Source of the DNA: TMED14 sp963925545
GTDB taxonomy: Bacteria; Bacteroidota; Bacteroidia; Flavobacteriales; Schleiferiaceae
Direction of reading: 5' to 3'
Assembly (NCBI GenBank): GCA_963925545.1
Contig: CAWUSA010000004.1
Span: forward strand, 1-64,000
Length of the DNA stretch: 64,000 bases
The notes beneath the pieces are model-generated. The model saw nothing but the letters and a program-made list of their open reading frames with translations, had not been told where the DNA came from and did not search any database. Positions 33,275-41,883 of the stretch are shown here, piece by piece. How positions within the stretch are numbered: position 1 is the first letter of the stretch; the number at the start of each line of letters is the position of its first letter. A program made the translations under genes and the position numbers.

Positions 33275-35382
33275 CAAGGAGAGGTTATTAAAAGTAATTT
33301 TTCTGAAAGCAAGTGGGAGGTCTGGCTGCTGCCTGTCTGGTCACCGAAGTGGATGCGAACATGGTAGGTGCCTGCAGGCAGGTGACCTAACCAGAGTTGC
33401 GCTTCATTGCGTCCAGCTTTCACAGGACGCTTGCCTACGGTTATCACTTGGCCATTGAGCGTGGTCAGGGTGATGCTAACCTCGCCACCTGACGGTGCAT
33501 CGAAGGCCATCAACACCATGTCCTGTGTGGGGTTTGGGAAGACCGATGGTGTTTTGACATCTGCATAGGGCACATACACGCTCAATGCCTGCTGACAACC
33601 ACGCGCATCGGTGACCGACAAACTGACGGAATCACCACTGCAGTAGGGTCCCGCAAGCGCAATGCCAGGGTTGCTGTCCCAAGCATAGTTATAGGGTGGG
33701 ACACCACCAATGGCTATGGCTGAAACTTCAACTTCACAGCCAACACCAGTCATGTCAACTTGCACATCCAATCGCGTGCTATCCGGACTTTCTAGCAAGG
33801 AAAACCAGGTTGAATTGCTGCCATTGGCTAAGCCATAAAATCCAGCCAACCAAGCCTGTTGCGGGTCATTGTAGACCGACTGAATACCAAAGTAATCACC
33901 CCAGCGTTCTGCACCACCGAGTTTATTCACATTGCCAAGGCCCGATTTCAAACTGATGACATTGGAGTACGTGCCATCGTTGCCATAGTACAGGGCAGAA
34001 AATCCAGGGTAATCGACGGGTGACGTGTGATTGAAACCAATCAACACCTCTCCATCGCATTCCTCATTGCCAATAAAGGCAAGGTTGGGGTAACCAAAGT
34101 ATTTGATGTTGTCGCCAATGACATGACCATAGAGTGTGTCCGGCGACAAGGGATTGTGGAGGATGCCATGGTATATAGCTGATCGCTGGCTGCTGAACTC
34201 CCTGGTTGTGCTTACCACATGAACGGAACCATCAGGCATTTCCATGCCTCCAAGCCATCGGGCATCATTGGTTTGCATGCCCTTGTTGAGCTGCCCCGTC
34301 GGTGTGGAAGGCTGGACCCCATTGGGCGGCAAGCCATAGGCTTCACTGGCATGAATCAAGTGGATGTCATAACTGTGCGTACCACCCACGGCTGAGTCAT
34401 TGCGTCGCAGAAAAAAGACAGAATCATTTTGTGCTGAGAAGTTCCTGTTGGACATGAACATTGGCACTGACGTGCTTCCATTCCATCCAGTGATGGCATG
34501 CAGGTTCCTGATCCATTCACCGCCGTAGGTAATCCCGTGATGCAGCTCAACAGGCAGGCTGTCTCCCGCATAACCAGCATGTTTATCCATCTCCCATATG
34601 ATGCTTCCATCAAAACCGACTTGCCAGCTCACGCCGGGAATGATGAGATTGATGGACAGTATCAATTTATCTTCCGTCACAGTGATGGCGGGGAAGTCGC
34701 TCCACCGATTGTTGTTCAAGGGGTTGCCTGGAATGCTGTAGCCATGCCAGCCATCCCGCGGGTCATTGGTTTCGCTGAAACAAACAAAGACCTGGCTGGT
34801 CTGTGGGTTGTTTCCTACAAAAAACAGAAGCACAAATCGATCCTCCACTGGATCGTAATGCAGGCGTGGGTCACTTGCGTAGCTATTGGTTGGCAGGCCA
34901 GAGGCTTGAATCAAAGAAATGAATTGCTGCGCAAAAAGGAAGGTGTCCTGCTTGAGGTCCCAGCCCCATATGAAGGAGTTCACCCCAGCTAGCAGGATGC
35001 TGTCATTGCTTATGGCAATCGTGTTGTCATTCGGGGTTCCTCCTGGCAATGGCACCTGCATGCCATTGACGGCAAAGACTCGCTTCATTCCAAAGTCATC
35101 ATGAACCAAGGGGTCCTGCGCAGTGATTTTCTGTCGCATACCTGATGTTTGCCTTGTTGCCACGCCAAATTGTTTGGCGTGCTTCACTTTGGTTGCATTG
35201 AGAAAGCCTGACTTGGAAAAGGCATCGCCTGACTCCAGGTGCAGGATGCGCAAGTCAAACCCTGCAGGGGCGGTATCCATTCTGAACTCGCTCACTTTAG
35301 GCAGTAGCATTTGAATGGGCTGAGCCCAAATCTGCATGCTCATCAAACAAACCAATAAACCAAGGGCGTGATGCTTCTTCAT
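33274..35382 (-). CDS. T9SS cargo protein with type-A sorting domain
   Basis: A 702-residue exported protein. The signal peptide covers about residues 1-20 (LGLLVCLMSMQIWAQ). The body (about 100-520) contains propeller-like repeats with no catalytic motif seen (PRLHYDPVEDRFVLLFF, WSDFPAITVTEDKLILSIN). One immunoglobulin/SprB-like repeat follows (GGVPPYNYAWD). The end is a type-A T9SS sorting domain (SVFPNPTQDMVLMAFD, LPAGTYHVRIHF, SEKLLL). It lies inside the nucleotide-sugar run, 17 nt after galE and overlapping rfbB by one base, so it is co-transcribed with glycan genes. Its role is unknown. Confidence 0.85.
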   Translation of the reverse strand: MKKHHALGLLVCLMSMQIWAQPIQMLLPKVSEFRMDTAPAGFDLRILHLESGDAFSKSGFLNATKVKHAKQFGVATRQTSGMRQKITAQDPLVHDDFGMKRVFAVNGMQVPLPGGTPNDNTIAISNDSILLAGVNSFIWGWDLKQDTFLFAQQFISLIQASGLPTNSYASDPRLHYDPVEDRFVLLFFVGNNPQTSQVFVCFSETNDPRDGWHGYSIPGNPLNNNRWSDFPAITVTEDKLILSINLIIPGVSWQVGFDGSIIWEMDKHAGYAGDSLPVELHHGITYGGEWIRNLHAITGWNGSTSVPMFMSNRNFSAQNDSVFFLRRNDSAVGGTHSYDIHLIHASEAYGLPPNGVQPSTPTGQLNKGMQTNDARWLGGMEMPDGSVHVVSTTREFSSQRSAIYHGILHNPLSPDTLYGHVIGDNIKYFGYPNLAFIGNEECDGEVLIGFNHTSPVDYPGFSALYYGNDGTYSNVISLKSGLGNVNKLGGAERWGDYFGIQSVYNDPQQAWLAGFYGLANGSNSTWFSLLESPDSTRLDVQVDMTGVGCEVEVSAIAIGGVPPYNYAWDSNPGIALAGPYCSGDSVSLSVTDARGCQQALSVYVPYADVKTPSVFPNPTQDMVLMAFDAPSGGEVSITLTTLNGQVITVGKRPVKAGRNEAQLWLGHLPAGTYHVRIHFGDQTGSSQTSHLLSEKLLLITSP

Positions 35383-35399
35383 GCTGACAAGTTAGGAAT

Positions 35400-36410
35400 T
35401 CAAGAGGGCAATCCTTCTTGCCAACGCCAAGCATCCTTCATGCTGTCTGCCAAGCTGCGTTGAGCCCTCCACCCAAGAACGGATGCAGCCCTTTCTGTGT
35501 CAGCATACGCTGCAACTATATCGCCTGCCCGGCGTGGCGCAAAAGCCCATGACAAGGCTGTGCCCGTGGCGTCTTCAAAGGCCTGAATGACTGACAAAAC
35601 GGAAGACCCCTTACCTGTTCCCAGGTTGAACACATGCATGTCACCGCCTTCCTGGCGGATCAAATGATCCATGGCAGCGATGTGAGCTAATGCCAGGTCA
35701 ACCACATGAATGTAATCCCTGACGGCAGTCCCATCAGCTGTTGGGTAGTCCTTGCCGTAGACCTGCAGTGGACCTCGCAGACCCGCAGCACTTTGGGTGA
35801 TGAAAGGCACCAAATTCTGTGGCGTGCCTAGGGGCAATTCGCCAATCAAGGCACTGGGGTGTGCGCCAATGGGGTTGAAATAGCGCAAGGCTGTCACTTT
35901 CAGCCCATAAGCCTTTGCCGCATCTGTCAGCATGGACTCGCCTATCTGTTTGGTCATGCCATAGGGAGACTCTGCCTGTTTCATGGGCGCATCTTCCGAA
36001 ATCGGCAAGTGATCTGCTTGACCGTACACCGTGCAGGATGAGCTAAAAATACAGGCACATGAAGGGTTTGATGTCACATAATCCAAGACATGCATCAAGG
36101 CATTCACGTTGTTTCTGTAGTACATCATTGGCTTTTCTACGGACTCACCCACGGCCTTGAAGGCAGCAAAATGGATGATTGCATCAAAAGCATTGCCAGC
36201 AAAAAAAGCTTTAGTTGCCACAGCATCTGCCAGATCAAGATTGACCCATGAAGGCCGCTTACCTGCAATGGCTGTGATGCCGTCAAGCACACTTTCCCTT
36301 GTGTTGGAAAGGTTGTCTACCACGACGACTTCATGGCCTTTTGCCATCAACTCAACCGTTGTGTGTGAGCCAATGTACCCTAGGCCTCCTGTGACGAGAA
36401 TGCGGCTCAT
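35400..36410 (-). CDS. galE: UDP-glucose 4-epimerase
   Basis: A 336-residue epimerase interconverting UDP-glucose and UDP-galactose (or the N-acetyl forms). Motifs: GGLGYIGSHT (NAD), FSSSCTVYGQ with the catalytic Ser/Thr, and YGMTKQIGE with the catalytic Tyr-x3-Lys. Length is normal. It overlaps the uxs gene by ATGA and is part of the degT-ugd-uxs-galE set. Confidence 0.94.
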   Translation of the reverse strand: MSRILVTGGLGYIGSHTTVELMAKGHEVVVVDNLSNTRESVLDGITAIAGKRPSWVNLDLADAVATKAFFAGNAFDAIIHFAAFKAVGESVEKPMMYYRNNVNALMHVLDYVTSNPSCACIFSSSCTVYGQADHLPISEDAPMKQAESPYGMTKQIGESMLTDAAKAYGLKVTALRYFNPIGAHPSALIGELPLGTPQNLVPFITQSAAGLRGPLQVYGKDYPTADGTAVRDYIHVVDLALAHIAAMDHLIRQEGGDMHVFNLGTGKGSSVLSVIQAFEDATGTALSWAFAPRRAGDIVAAYADTERAASVLGWRAQRSLADSMKDAWRWQEGLPS

Positions 36411-37405
36411 AACTTGGTGTATGCTTTAAAATCTCTGTGCTCCTGCTTGTAGAGTATCTCCTCTGGTAGGGCTTTGAATGCTGCATAAGTTATGGCCAAT
36501 CCATCGTGGCGATTAACCTTTGGCTGCCAGTCAAGCAATGCCCTTGCCTTTGAGATATCTGGCTGGCGCTGGGTTGGGTCATCCACAGGGAGATCTTCGT
36601 AAATAACCTGCTGGTCGGTACCCGTGAGGGCAATGATTTCATCTGCAAAATCCTTGATACTGATTTCATCTGGGTTGCCAATGTTCACAGGATCTGAGCA
36701 ATCACTCATCAAGAGGCGGAGGATGCCTTCCACCAAATCATCCACGTAACAAAACGAACGCGTCTGACTGCCGTCTCCAAAAATGGTGAGATCCTCCCCT
36801 CGCAAGGCTTGACCAATGAAAGCAGGCAGTACCCGGCCATCATTGAGTCGCATGCGGGGTCCATAGGTGTTGAATATGCGAATGATGCGCGTCTCAACGC
36901 CATGGTAACGATGGTAGGCCATGGTCAACGCTTCCTGGAACCGCTTGGCTTCATCGTAGACACCACGTGGACCGATGGGGTTGACATTTCCCCAGTAGGA
37001 TTCCGTCTGCGGATGCACTTCGGGGTCGCCATAGACCTCAGAGGTTGAAGCAACCAAGATTCTTGCACCCTTAGCCAGGGCGAGGCCTAGGCAATTGTGT
37101 GTGCCTAAAGAGCCAACCTTCATGGTTTGAATGGGAATCTTCAAGTAATCGATGGGGCTAGCTGGTGAGGCAAAGTGCAGGATGTAATCCAAGGGTCCAT
37201 CAATGGCAATGCGCTGACTGATGTCATGATTGACAAAGGTGAACACTGGCGAGTCCATCAAATGGTCAATGTTGCGCAAATCCCCTGTGATGAGGTTGTC
37301 CATGGCAATCACTTCATGGCCCTCTGCGATGAAACGGTCACAAAGGTGGGACCCCAAGAAACCTGCGGCCCCTGTGATCAGGGTACGTGGTTTGGTCTTG
37401 CTCAT
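36407..37405 (-). CDS. uxs: UDP-glucuronate decarboxylase
   Basis: A 332-residue extended short-chain dehydrogenase of the UDP-xylose synthase type. Motifs: GAAGFLGSHLCDR, FASPASPIDYLKIPIQTMKVGSLGT (typical of UXS), STSEVYGDPEVHPQTE, GVYDEAKRFQEAL with Tyr-x3-Lys, and RIFNTYGPRM. It converts UDP-glucuronate, made by the adjacent ugd product, into UDP-xylose. ATGA overlaps occur on both sides, so ugd and uxs act in sequence. Confidence 0.92.
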   Translation of the reverse strand: MSKTKPRTLITGAAGFLGSHLCDRFIAEGHEVIAMDNLITGDLRNIDHLMDSPVFTFVNHDISQRIAIDGPLDYILHFASPASPIDYLKIPIQTMKVGSLGTHNCLGLALAKGARILVASTSEVYGDPEVHPQTESYWGNVNPIGPRGVYDEAKRFQEALTMAYHRYHGVETRIIRIFNTYGPRMRLNDGRVLPAFIGQALRGEDLTIFGDGSQTRSFCYVDDLVEGILRLLMSDCSDPVNIGNPDEISIKDFADEIIALTGTDQQVIYEDLPVDDPTQRQPDISKARALLDWQPKVNRHDGLAITYAAFKALPEEILYKQEHRDFKAYTKL

Positions 37406-38718
37406 TGGATGCCTATTCCTTGGTAAACAAAGCCCTGGTCGCGAAGCGCCTTGGCATCAAAAATATTCCGGCCATCAATGACAACTGGCGTCTGCATGGC
37501 CTCCTTGACACGGTCCCAGTTTGGCATGCGGAACTCTCGCCATTCGGTCACTAACAGCAGGGCGTCAGCCCCTTCCAGTGCCACATAGGCCTCATTTGCA
37601 TACGTGATGCGGTCGCCTAGCTGATGTTTAGCCTCTTCCATTGCAACCGGGTCATAGGCCGCTACTGTGGCACCAGCTTCAAGCAAGGCATTGGCAATCA
37701 CCACTGATGGAGCTTCACGCATGTCATCAGTTTCTGGCTTGAAGCTCAAGCCCCACATAGCAAAATGCTTGCCGGTCAAATCCTGACCAAACTGTGCCAT
37801 CACTTTTTTAACCATCACCTGTTTTTGGTCGTCATTGACGTCCTCGACAGCCTGCAGGATGCGCAGGGCATGGCCATTTTCCTCGCCTGCGCGCACCAAG
37901 GCCTTCACGTCCTTAGGGAAGCATGAACCGCCATAGCCAATGCCTGGGTAAATGAATTTATGCCCGATTCGCGGATCACTGCCAATGCCCCTTCGGACTT
38001 GATTGACATCTGCGCCCATGACCTCACACAGCAAGGCAATGTCATTCATGAAGCTGATTTTTGTTGCTAACATGGCATTGGCGGCGTATTTGGTCATCTC
38101 TGCAGATGGAATATCCATGAAAAGCACAGGGTGGCCATTCAGGGTGAATGGCTTGTACAGGCGAGACAAGACGCCCTCAGCCCGTTCATTGTCCACGCCG
38201 CATACAATTCGGTCAGGTCGCATGAAATCATCAATGGCAGCCCCCTCCTTGAGGAACTCCGGGTTGGAGGCCACATCAAAGTCCGTAGTTAAACCTCGCT
38301 TGGTCAAGGCAGACTGCAGCGTTGATTTCACCTTGCTCGCTGTGCCAACAGGCACTGTGCTTTTAGTCACCACCACCAGGTAGTCCTGCATGTGCTCACC
38401 AATGGACTGCGCCACCTTCAAGACGTACTGTAAATCGGCAGATCCATCCTCCCCTGGGGGAGTTCCCACCGCAATGAATACGGTTTCTGATCCAACAATG
38501 GCATCAGACAAGGTGCTGGTGAAATTTAAGCGACCTGCGGCCACATTGCGAGCCACGATGTGTTCCAATCCCGGTTCATATATGGGCAAAATGCCTTTTT
38601 TGAGGTTGGCAATTTTTTGCTGATCGATGTCCACACAGGTAACATCCATGCCAACATCTGCAAGGCATGCGCCGGAAACCAAGCCGACATACCCAGTACC
38701 TACAACAGTGATTTTCAT
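37402..38718 (-). CDS. ugd: UDP-glucose 6-dehydrogenase
   Basis: A 438-residue NAD-dependent dehydrogenase making UDP-glucuronate from UDP-glucose. Motifs: VVGTGYVGLVSGACLAD (NAD), TKSTVPVGT, and the catalytic Cys in GYGGSCFPKDVKAL. The three-domain length is normal. It has ATGA overlaps with the aminotransferase gene before it and with uxs after it. Confidence 0.95.
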   Translation of the reverse strand: MKITVVGTGYVGLVSGACLADVGMDVTCVDIDQQKIANLKKGILPIYEPGLEHIVARNVAAGRLNFTSTLSDAIVGSETVFIAVGTPPGEDGSADLQYVLKVAQSIGEHMQDYLVVVTKSTVPVGTASKVKSTLQSALTKRGLTTDFDVASNPEFLKEGAAIDDFMRPDRIVCGVDNERAEGVLSRLYKPFTLNGHPVLFMDIPSAEMTKYAANAMLATKISFMNDIALLCEVMGADVNQVRRGIGSDPRIGHKFIYPGIGYGGSCFPKDVKALVRAGEENGHALRILQAVEDVNDDQKQVMVKKVMAQFGQDLTGKHFAMWGLSFKPETDDMREAPSVVIANALLEAGATVAAYDPVAMEEAKHQLGDRITYANEAYVALEGADALLLVTEWREFRMPNWDRVKEAMQTPVVIDGRNIFDAKALRDQGFVYQGIGIQ

Positions 38719-39848
38719 GAAAAGAAGTTTTGAATGGTTTGGGTGATGATGTGTTGGGTTGACTCGTCCAATTCAGGGTGCATTGGCAAGGACAAGACCA
38801 CCTCGCTCAATTGCTCTGAAATGGGGAAGCCCGCTCCATGGTCAACGCTTGCATAAGCCTTTTGCTTATGCAAGGGAATGGGGTAATAGATCATGCTCGG
38901 GATGCCAGCATCTGCTAAGCATTGCTTCAATGCATTGCGCTGACCGTCAAGCACCTTGATGGTGTATTGGTGAAAGACATGGCTGCCCTGAGTAATTCGG
39001 GCAGGAACAACAACCTGATCAAGGCCTGTAAGGCCCACATCGTAGCGGTCAGCTACCTGCTGTCTGGCAAGGGTCCAGGCTGGGAGATGCTTGAGCTTCA
39101 CTTGTAAAACGGCTGCTTGGATGCTGTCTAATCGACTGTTGCAGCCAACCACATCGTGTTGGTATTTCACTGATTGACCGTGGTTGGCAATCATGGCAAT
39201 GCGATCTGCCAATGCCTGATCTCTGGTGAACAAAGCGCCACCATCACCCATGCATCCAAGGTTTTTACTGGGGAAAAAGGAGGTGCATCCAATGTGACCA
39301 ACCGTGCCAAGTTTGGCTTGAATGCCTGAGCTGAACAGGTAATCAGCGCCTAAAGCTTGCGCATTATCCTCAACAACAAATAGCCCATGCTTGTCAGCCA
39401 ATGCCATCAAAGGTTCCATGTCAGCACCCTGGCCGTATAGGTGTACAGGAATGATGGCCTTGCTGCGTGAGGTGATGGCTGCTGCCACCTGATCGACATC
39501 CAAGGTGAAATGGTCTGGGTGCACATCCACCAGTACAGGCTTCAGCTGCAAAAGAGCAATAACCTCTGCCGTAGCAACATAGGTGAAACTGGCCGTGATC
39601 ACTTCATCGCCAGGGTTCAGCCCTAAAGCCATCAAAGCAATCTGTAAGGCATCGGTGCCATTGGCGCAAGGAATGACATGTTCCACCTGCAAATAATCAG
39701 CAAGTTCTCCAGCAAAGACAGCAACCTCTGGCCCATTGATGAATCGGCCTGCATGGGCTGAAGCTAACAGGGCCTTGTCCAATTCGCTGCGGATACGTCC
39801 ATGCTGGGTCTTGAGGTCCACCATGGGGATAGGAGGGTTGAATGCCAT
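38715..39848 (-). CDS. DegT/DnrJ/EryC1 sugar aminotransferase
   Basis: A 377-residue PLP enzyme of the DegT/DnrJ/EryC1/StrS family, transferring an amino group to a keto-sugar nucleotide. Motifs: GRFINGPEVAVF, CANGTDALQIALMAL, VHLYGQGADM, VVEDNAQALGA with the PLP Asp, and the PLP-binding Lys in SFFPSKNLGCMGDGG. It resembles WbpE-like enzymes for N-acetylated amino sugars; the substrate is not certain. It heads the seven-gene minus-strand run ending in kdsB. A TATTTTTG box (39873-39866) lies 17 nt upstream. Confidence 0.9.
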   Translation of the reverse strand: MAFNPPIPMVDLKTQHGRIRSELDKALLASAHAGRFINGPEVAVFAGELADYLQVEHVIPCANGTDALQIALMALGLNPGDEVITASFTYVATAEVIALLQLKPVLVDVHPDHFTLDVDQVAAAITSRSKAIIPVHLYGQGADMEPLMALADKHGLFVVEDNAQALGADYLFSSGIQAKLGTVGHIGCTSFFPSKNLGCMGDGGALFTRDQALADRIAMIANHGQSVKYQHDVVGCNSRLDSIQAAVLQVKLKHLPAWTLARQQVADRYDVGLTGLDQVVVPARITQGSHVFHQYTIKVLDGQRNALKQCLADAGIPSMIYYPIPLHKQKAYASVDHGAGFPISEQLSEVVLSLPMHPELDESTQHIITQTIQNFFS

Positions 39849-39865
39849 AGAATGCGTTAAGATGT

Positions 39866-39873
39866 CAAAAATA
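39866..39873 (-). promoter_or_regulatory. -7 box for the nucleotide-sugar operon
   Basis: TATTTTTG on the minus strand matches TAnnTTTG and ends 17 nt before ATG 39848. No convincing -33 TTG is found. Confidence 0.45.
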
Positions 39874-39958
39874 CCACAGAAATAGCTGAGAAATGCAGCA
39901 AAAACTGAGGAAGAATCAAATCAATGACATGAAGTATTTCAGGGGTTACCTTCGCAGC

Positions 39959-40693
39959 ATGCGCAGCCTCCCATTCATTTTTGCTTTTGCCTTGGTTTTT
40001 TGCAGCCTCTCTGGCGTGGCACAGAACCCACAAGCTAAGGGTCAATTAATTCATGTGGGTGCTGGAAGCTTCCTCCCTTTGGGGGATTGGGGAAAGTCTT
40101 TTAAATCTAGCCTTTCCATGTCTACTGCCTTGGATCACCAATGGGCCAATGGATGGATCCTTGGGTTACAAGCTGACTTTCTGCATGCAGGCAAACTCAA
40201 ACAAGGGCCTGCTCTGATTGAACACCTGATGACCTCAGAAGGAGAAATACTTGCCAATGATGGCAGCTATGGCAGTTTACAAGCTGAACTTCGTGGCAGC
40301 ATCATCGGCCCCCGCTTGATGCATGTTTTCAAGGTGCCCTACGGCGAATGGCTTGTAGGCTTTTCTGTTGGTTACCTGCGGCACAAGGTTGGCATCTTCA
40401 GCTCAGGCGGCGTTCCCTTGTTGGAATCGCCCTACACTGAAGGCTTGGACCAGCTACATCACGGCATCAGTCTCAGCCCCATCCTGATCTACCGATACCT
40501 AGACCCTGCTGGTCGCATCAATTTTCAAATTGGCCTTGATGCAGGCTTTGCTCAAACCCAGTCCATTCGTGGCTACAACCATTTCAGCCGTCAGCCTGAC
40601 ACCGATATCAAATTTGATCAATGGATTGGCCTGCGCGCTGCGTGGATCTTGCCTCTACTCAAGGTAGAAGACCGCATCAAATACTACCAATGA
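39959..40693 (+). CDS. Outer-membrane-type protein of unknown function
   Basis: A 244-residue exported protein. The signal peptide is MRSLPFIFAFALVFCSLSGVAQ. The mature part has alternating, aromatic-rich strands (WANGWILGLQADF, EWLVGFSVGYLRH, INFQIGLDAGFAQ) and probably forms a small beta-barrel of 8-10 strands. No family was recognised by name. Earlier ATGs at 39893 and 39929 are open; 39959 is chosen for the cleanest signal peptide and because it follows the box TACCTTCG (39947-39954) by 4 nt. It ends in ATGA with waaA, so a role in the LPS outer membrane is a reasonable guess. Confidence 0.72.
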   Translation: MRSLPFIFAFALVFCSLSGVAQNPQAKGQLIHVGAGSFLPLGDWGKSFKSSLSMSTALDHQWANGWILGLQADFLHAGKLKQGPALIEHLMTSEGEILANDGSYGSLQAELRGSIIGPRLMHVFKVPYGEWLVGFSVGYLRHKVGIFSSGGVPLLESPYTEGLDQLHHGISLSPILIYRYLDPAGRINFQIGLDAGFAQTQSIRGYNHFSRQPDTDIKFDQWIGLRAAWILPLLKVEDRIKYYQ

Positions 40694-41883
40694 TCCTTCG
40701 TCGACTGCCAGGACTTTGCTACCACCTGATTCTTCAGGTTTCAGCCTTTTTCGGACACATCAAGGCCCAATCTTGGCTGAACGCCCGAGAGCAGAAACTG
40801 CCTGAAGGACCCACTGACCTACTTATACATGTTGCCTCCCTTGGCGAGTATTGGATGATTGCACCTTTGATCAAGCAATGGCATTTAGAGGGAAAGCGGA
40901 TCGTTGTTTCCTTGTTTTCACCCAGCGGCCAAGGCATTCAAGCAGACTGCCCCTGCCCCGTCTGTTACTTGCCAGCCGATCGGTCAAGTCAACTCAATCC
41001 ATTCTTGGATCAGCTGCAACCCCAAGCCATGCTCTTTGTGAAATATGACCTGTGGCCTGTTCTCTGCGGCTTGCTCTTGAAAAGACAGATTCCCTACGGC
41101 TTGGCCTTTGCTCACAGCCCTCAAGGTCACTGGTGGCTTCACCCAATGAACGTCATCAATCGCCCTGCCTTGATAGGCTTGTCTTTTTGCAGTCAGCAAC
41201 AGCCAAGCGGGCAAGCCGCATGGAACCATGCAGGCCTCCCTGAGTCGGTATTGACTGGCGATGGTCGCTTTGACAGTGTGAAAGAGCGGCTTCGTGCATG
41301 GCAGCCCATTGAAGGCATAGAAGAGTTCATCCAAGGCAGAAAGGTGTTGATTCTTGGCAGCTCTTGGCCGGAAGACGAAGCCCTGATCTTGCCCTTGATT
41401 CATCGTTTCCCTCACATCGCCTTCATTCTTGCACCACATGATGTAAGTCGGGCATCATCCATCAACCAAGCTCTTCCAACAACGGCCTTGATGTGGTCTA
41501 GCTGGTCTACTTCAAGCCTGCAAGCAAGGCAGGATGCAAAACTCCTATTGGTTGACACCATGGGAGACCTTTTCACCTTCTATGGGCACGCAAACATGGC
41601 CATGATTGGTGGTGGGTTCAAGCAGGGCTTGCACAATGTATTGGAGGCCATGGTGCACGGTTTACCCACCTGCTTTGGGCCTGAAACCGACGGGCATTGG
41701 GAGGCTGACAAGGCCATTCAATCAGGTCATGCTAACACTGTTTCAAACAGTGACGAACTCAAGCAATGGATCAATGATTGTCTACAAAAAACCTCTCCAG
41801 CTAAGCAAATCAAGGGGTTCATTGATCAGCATGCAGGCGCCAATACAAAGGTCAAGCACTTGGTTGAGGATCAATTATTTTAA
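40690..41883 (+). CDS. waaA: KDO transferase WaaA
   Basis: A 397-residue 3-deoxy-D-manno-octulosonic acid transferase joining KDO to lipid A at the inner membrane. Key marks: IHVASLGEYWMIAP with the catalytic Glu, FVKYDLWPVL, and GGGFKQGLHNVLEAM near the C-terminus, typical of GT30. ATG 40690 forms an ATGA overlap with the upstream barrel gene; the in-frame extension to 40621 would lie inside that gene. The 3' end overlaps the convergent peptidase gene by 9 nt. Confidence 0.93.
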   Translation: MILRRLPGLCYHLILQVSAFFGHIKAQSWLNAREQKLPEGPTDLLIHVASLGEYWMIAPLIKQWHLEGKRIVVSLFSPSGQGIQADCPCPVCYLPADRSSQLNPFLDQLQPQAMLFVKYDLWPVLCGLLLKRQIPYGLAFAHSPQGHWWLHPMNVINRPALIGLSFCSQQQPSGQAAWNHAGLPESVLTGDGRFDSVKERLRAWQPIEGIEEFIQGRKVLILGSSWPEDEALILPLIHRFPHIAFILAPHDVSRASSINQALPTTALMWSSWSTSSLQARQDAKLLLVDTMGDLFTFYGHANMAMIGGGFKQGLHNVLEAMVHGLPTCFGPETDGHWEADKAIQSGHANTVSNSDELKQWINDCLQKTSPAKQIKGFIDQHAGANTKVKHLVEDQLF

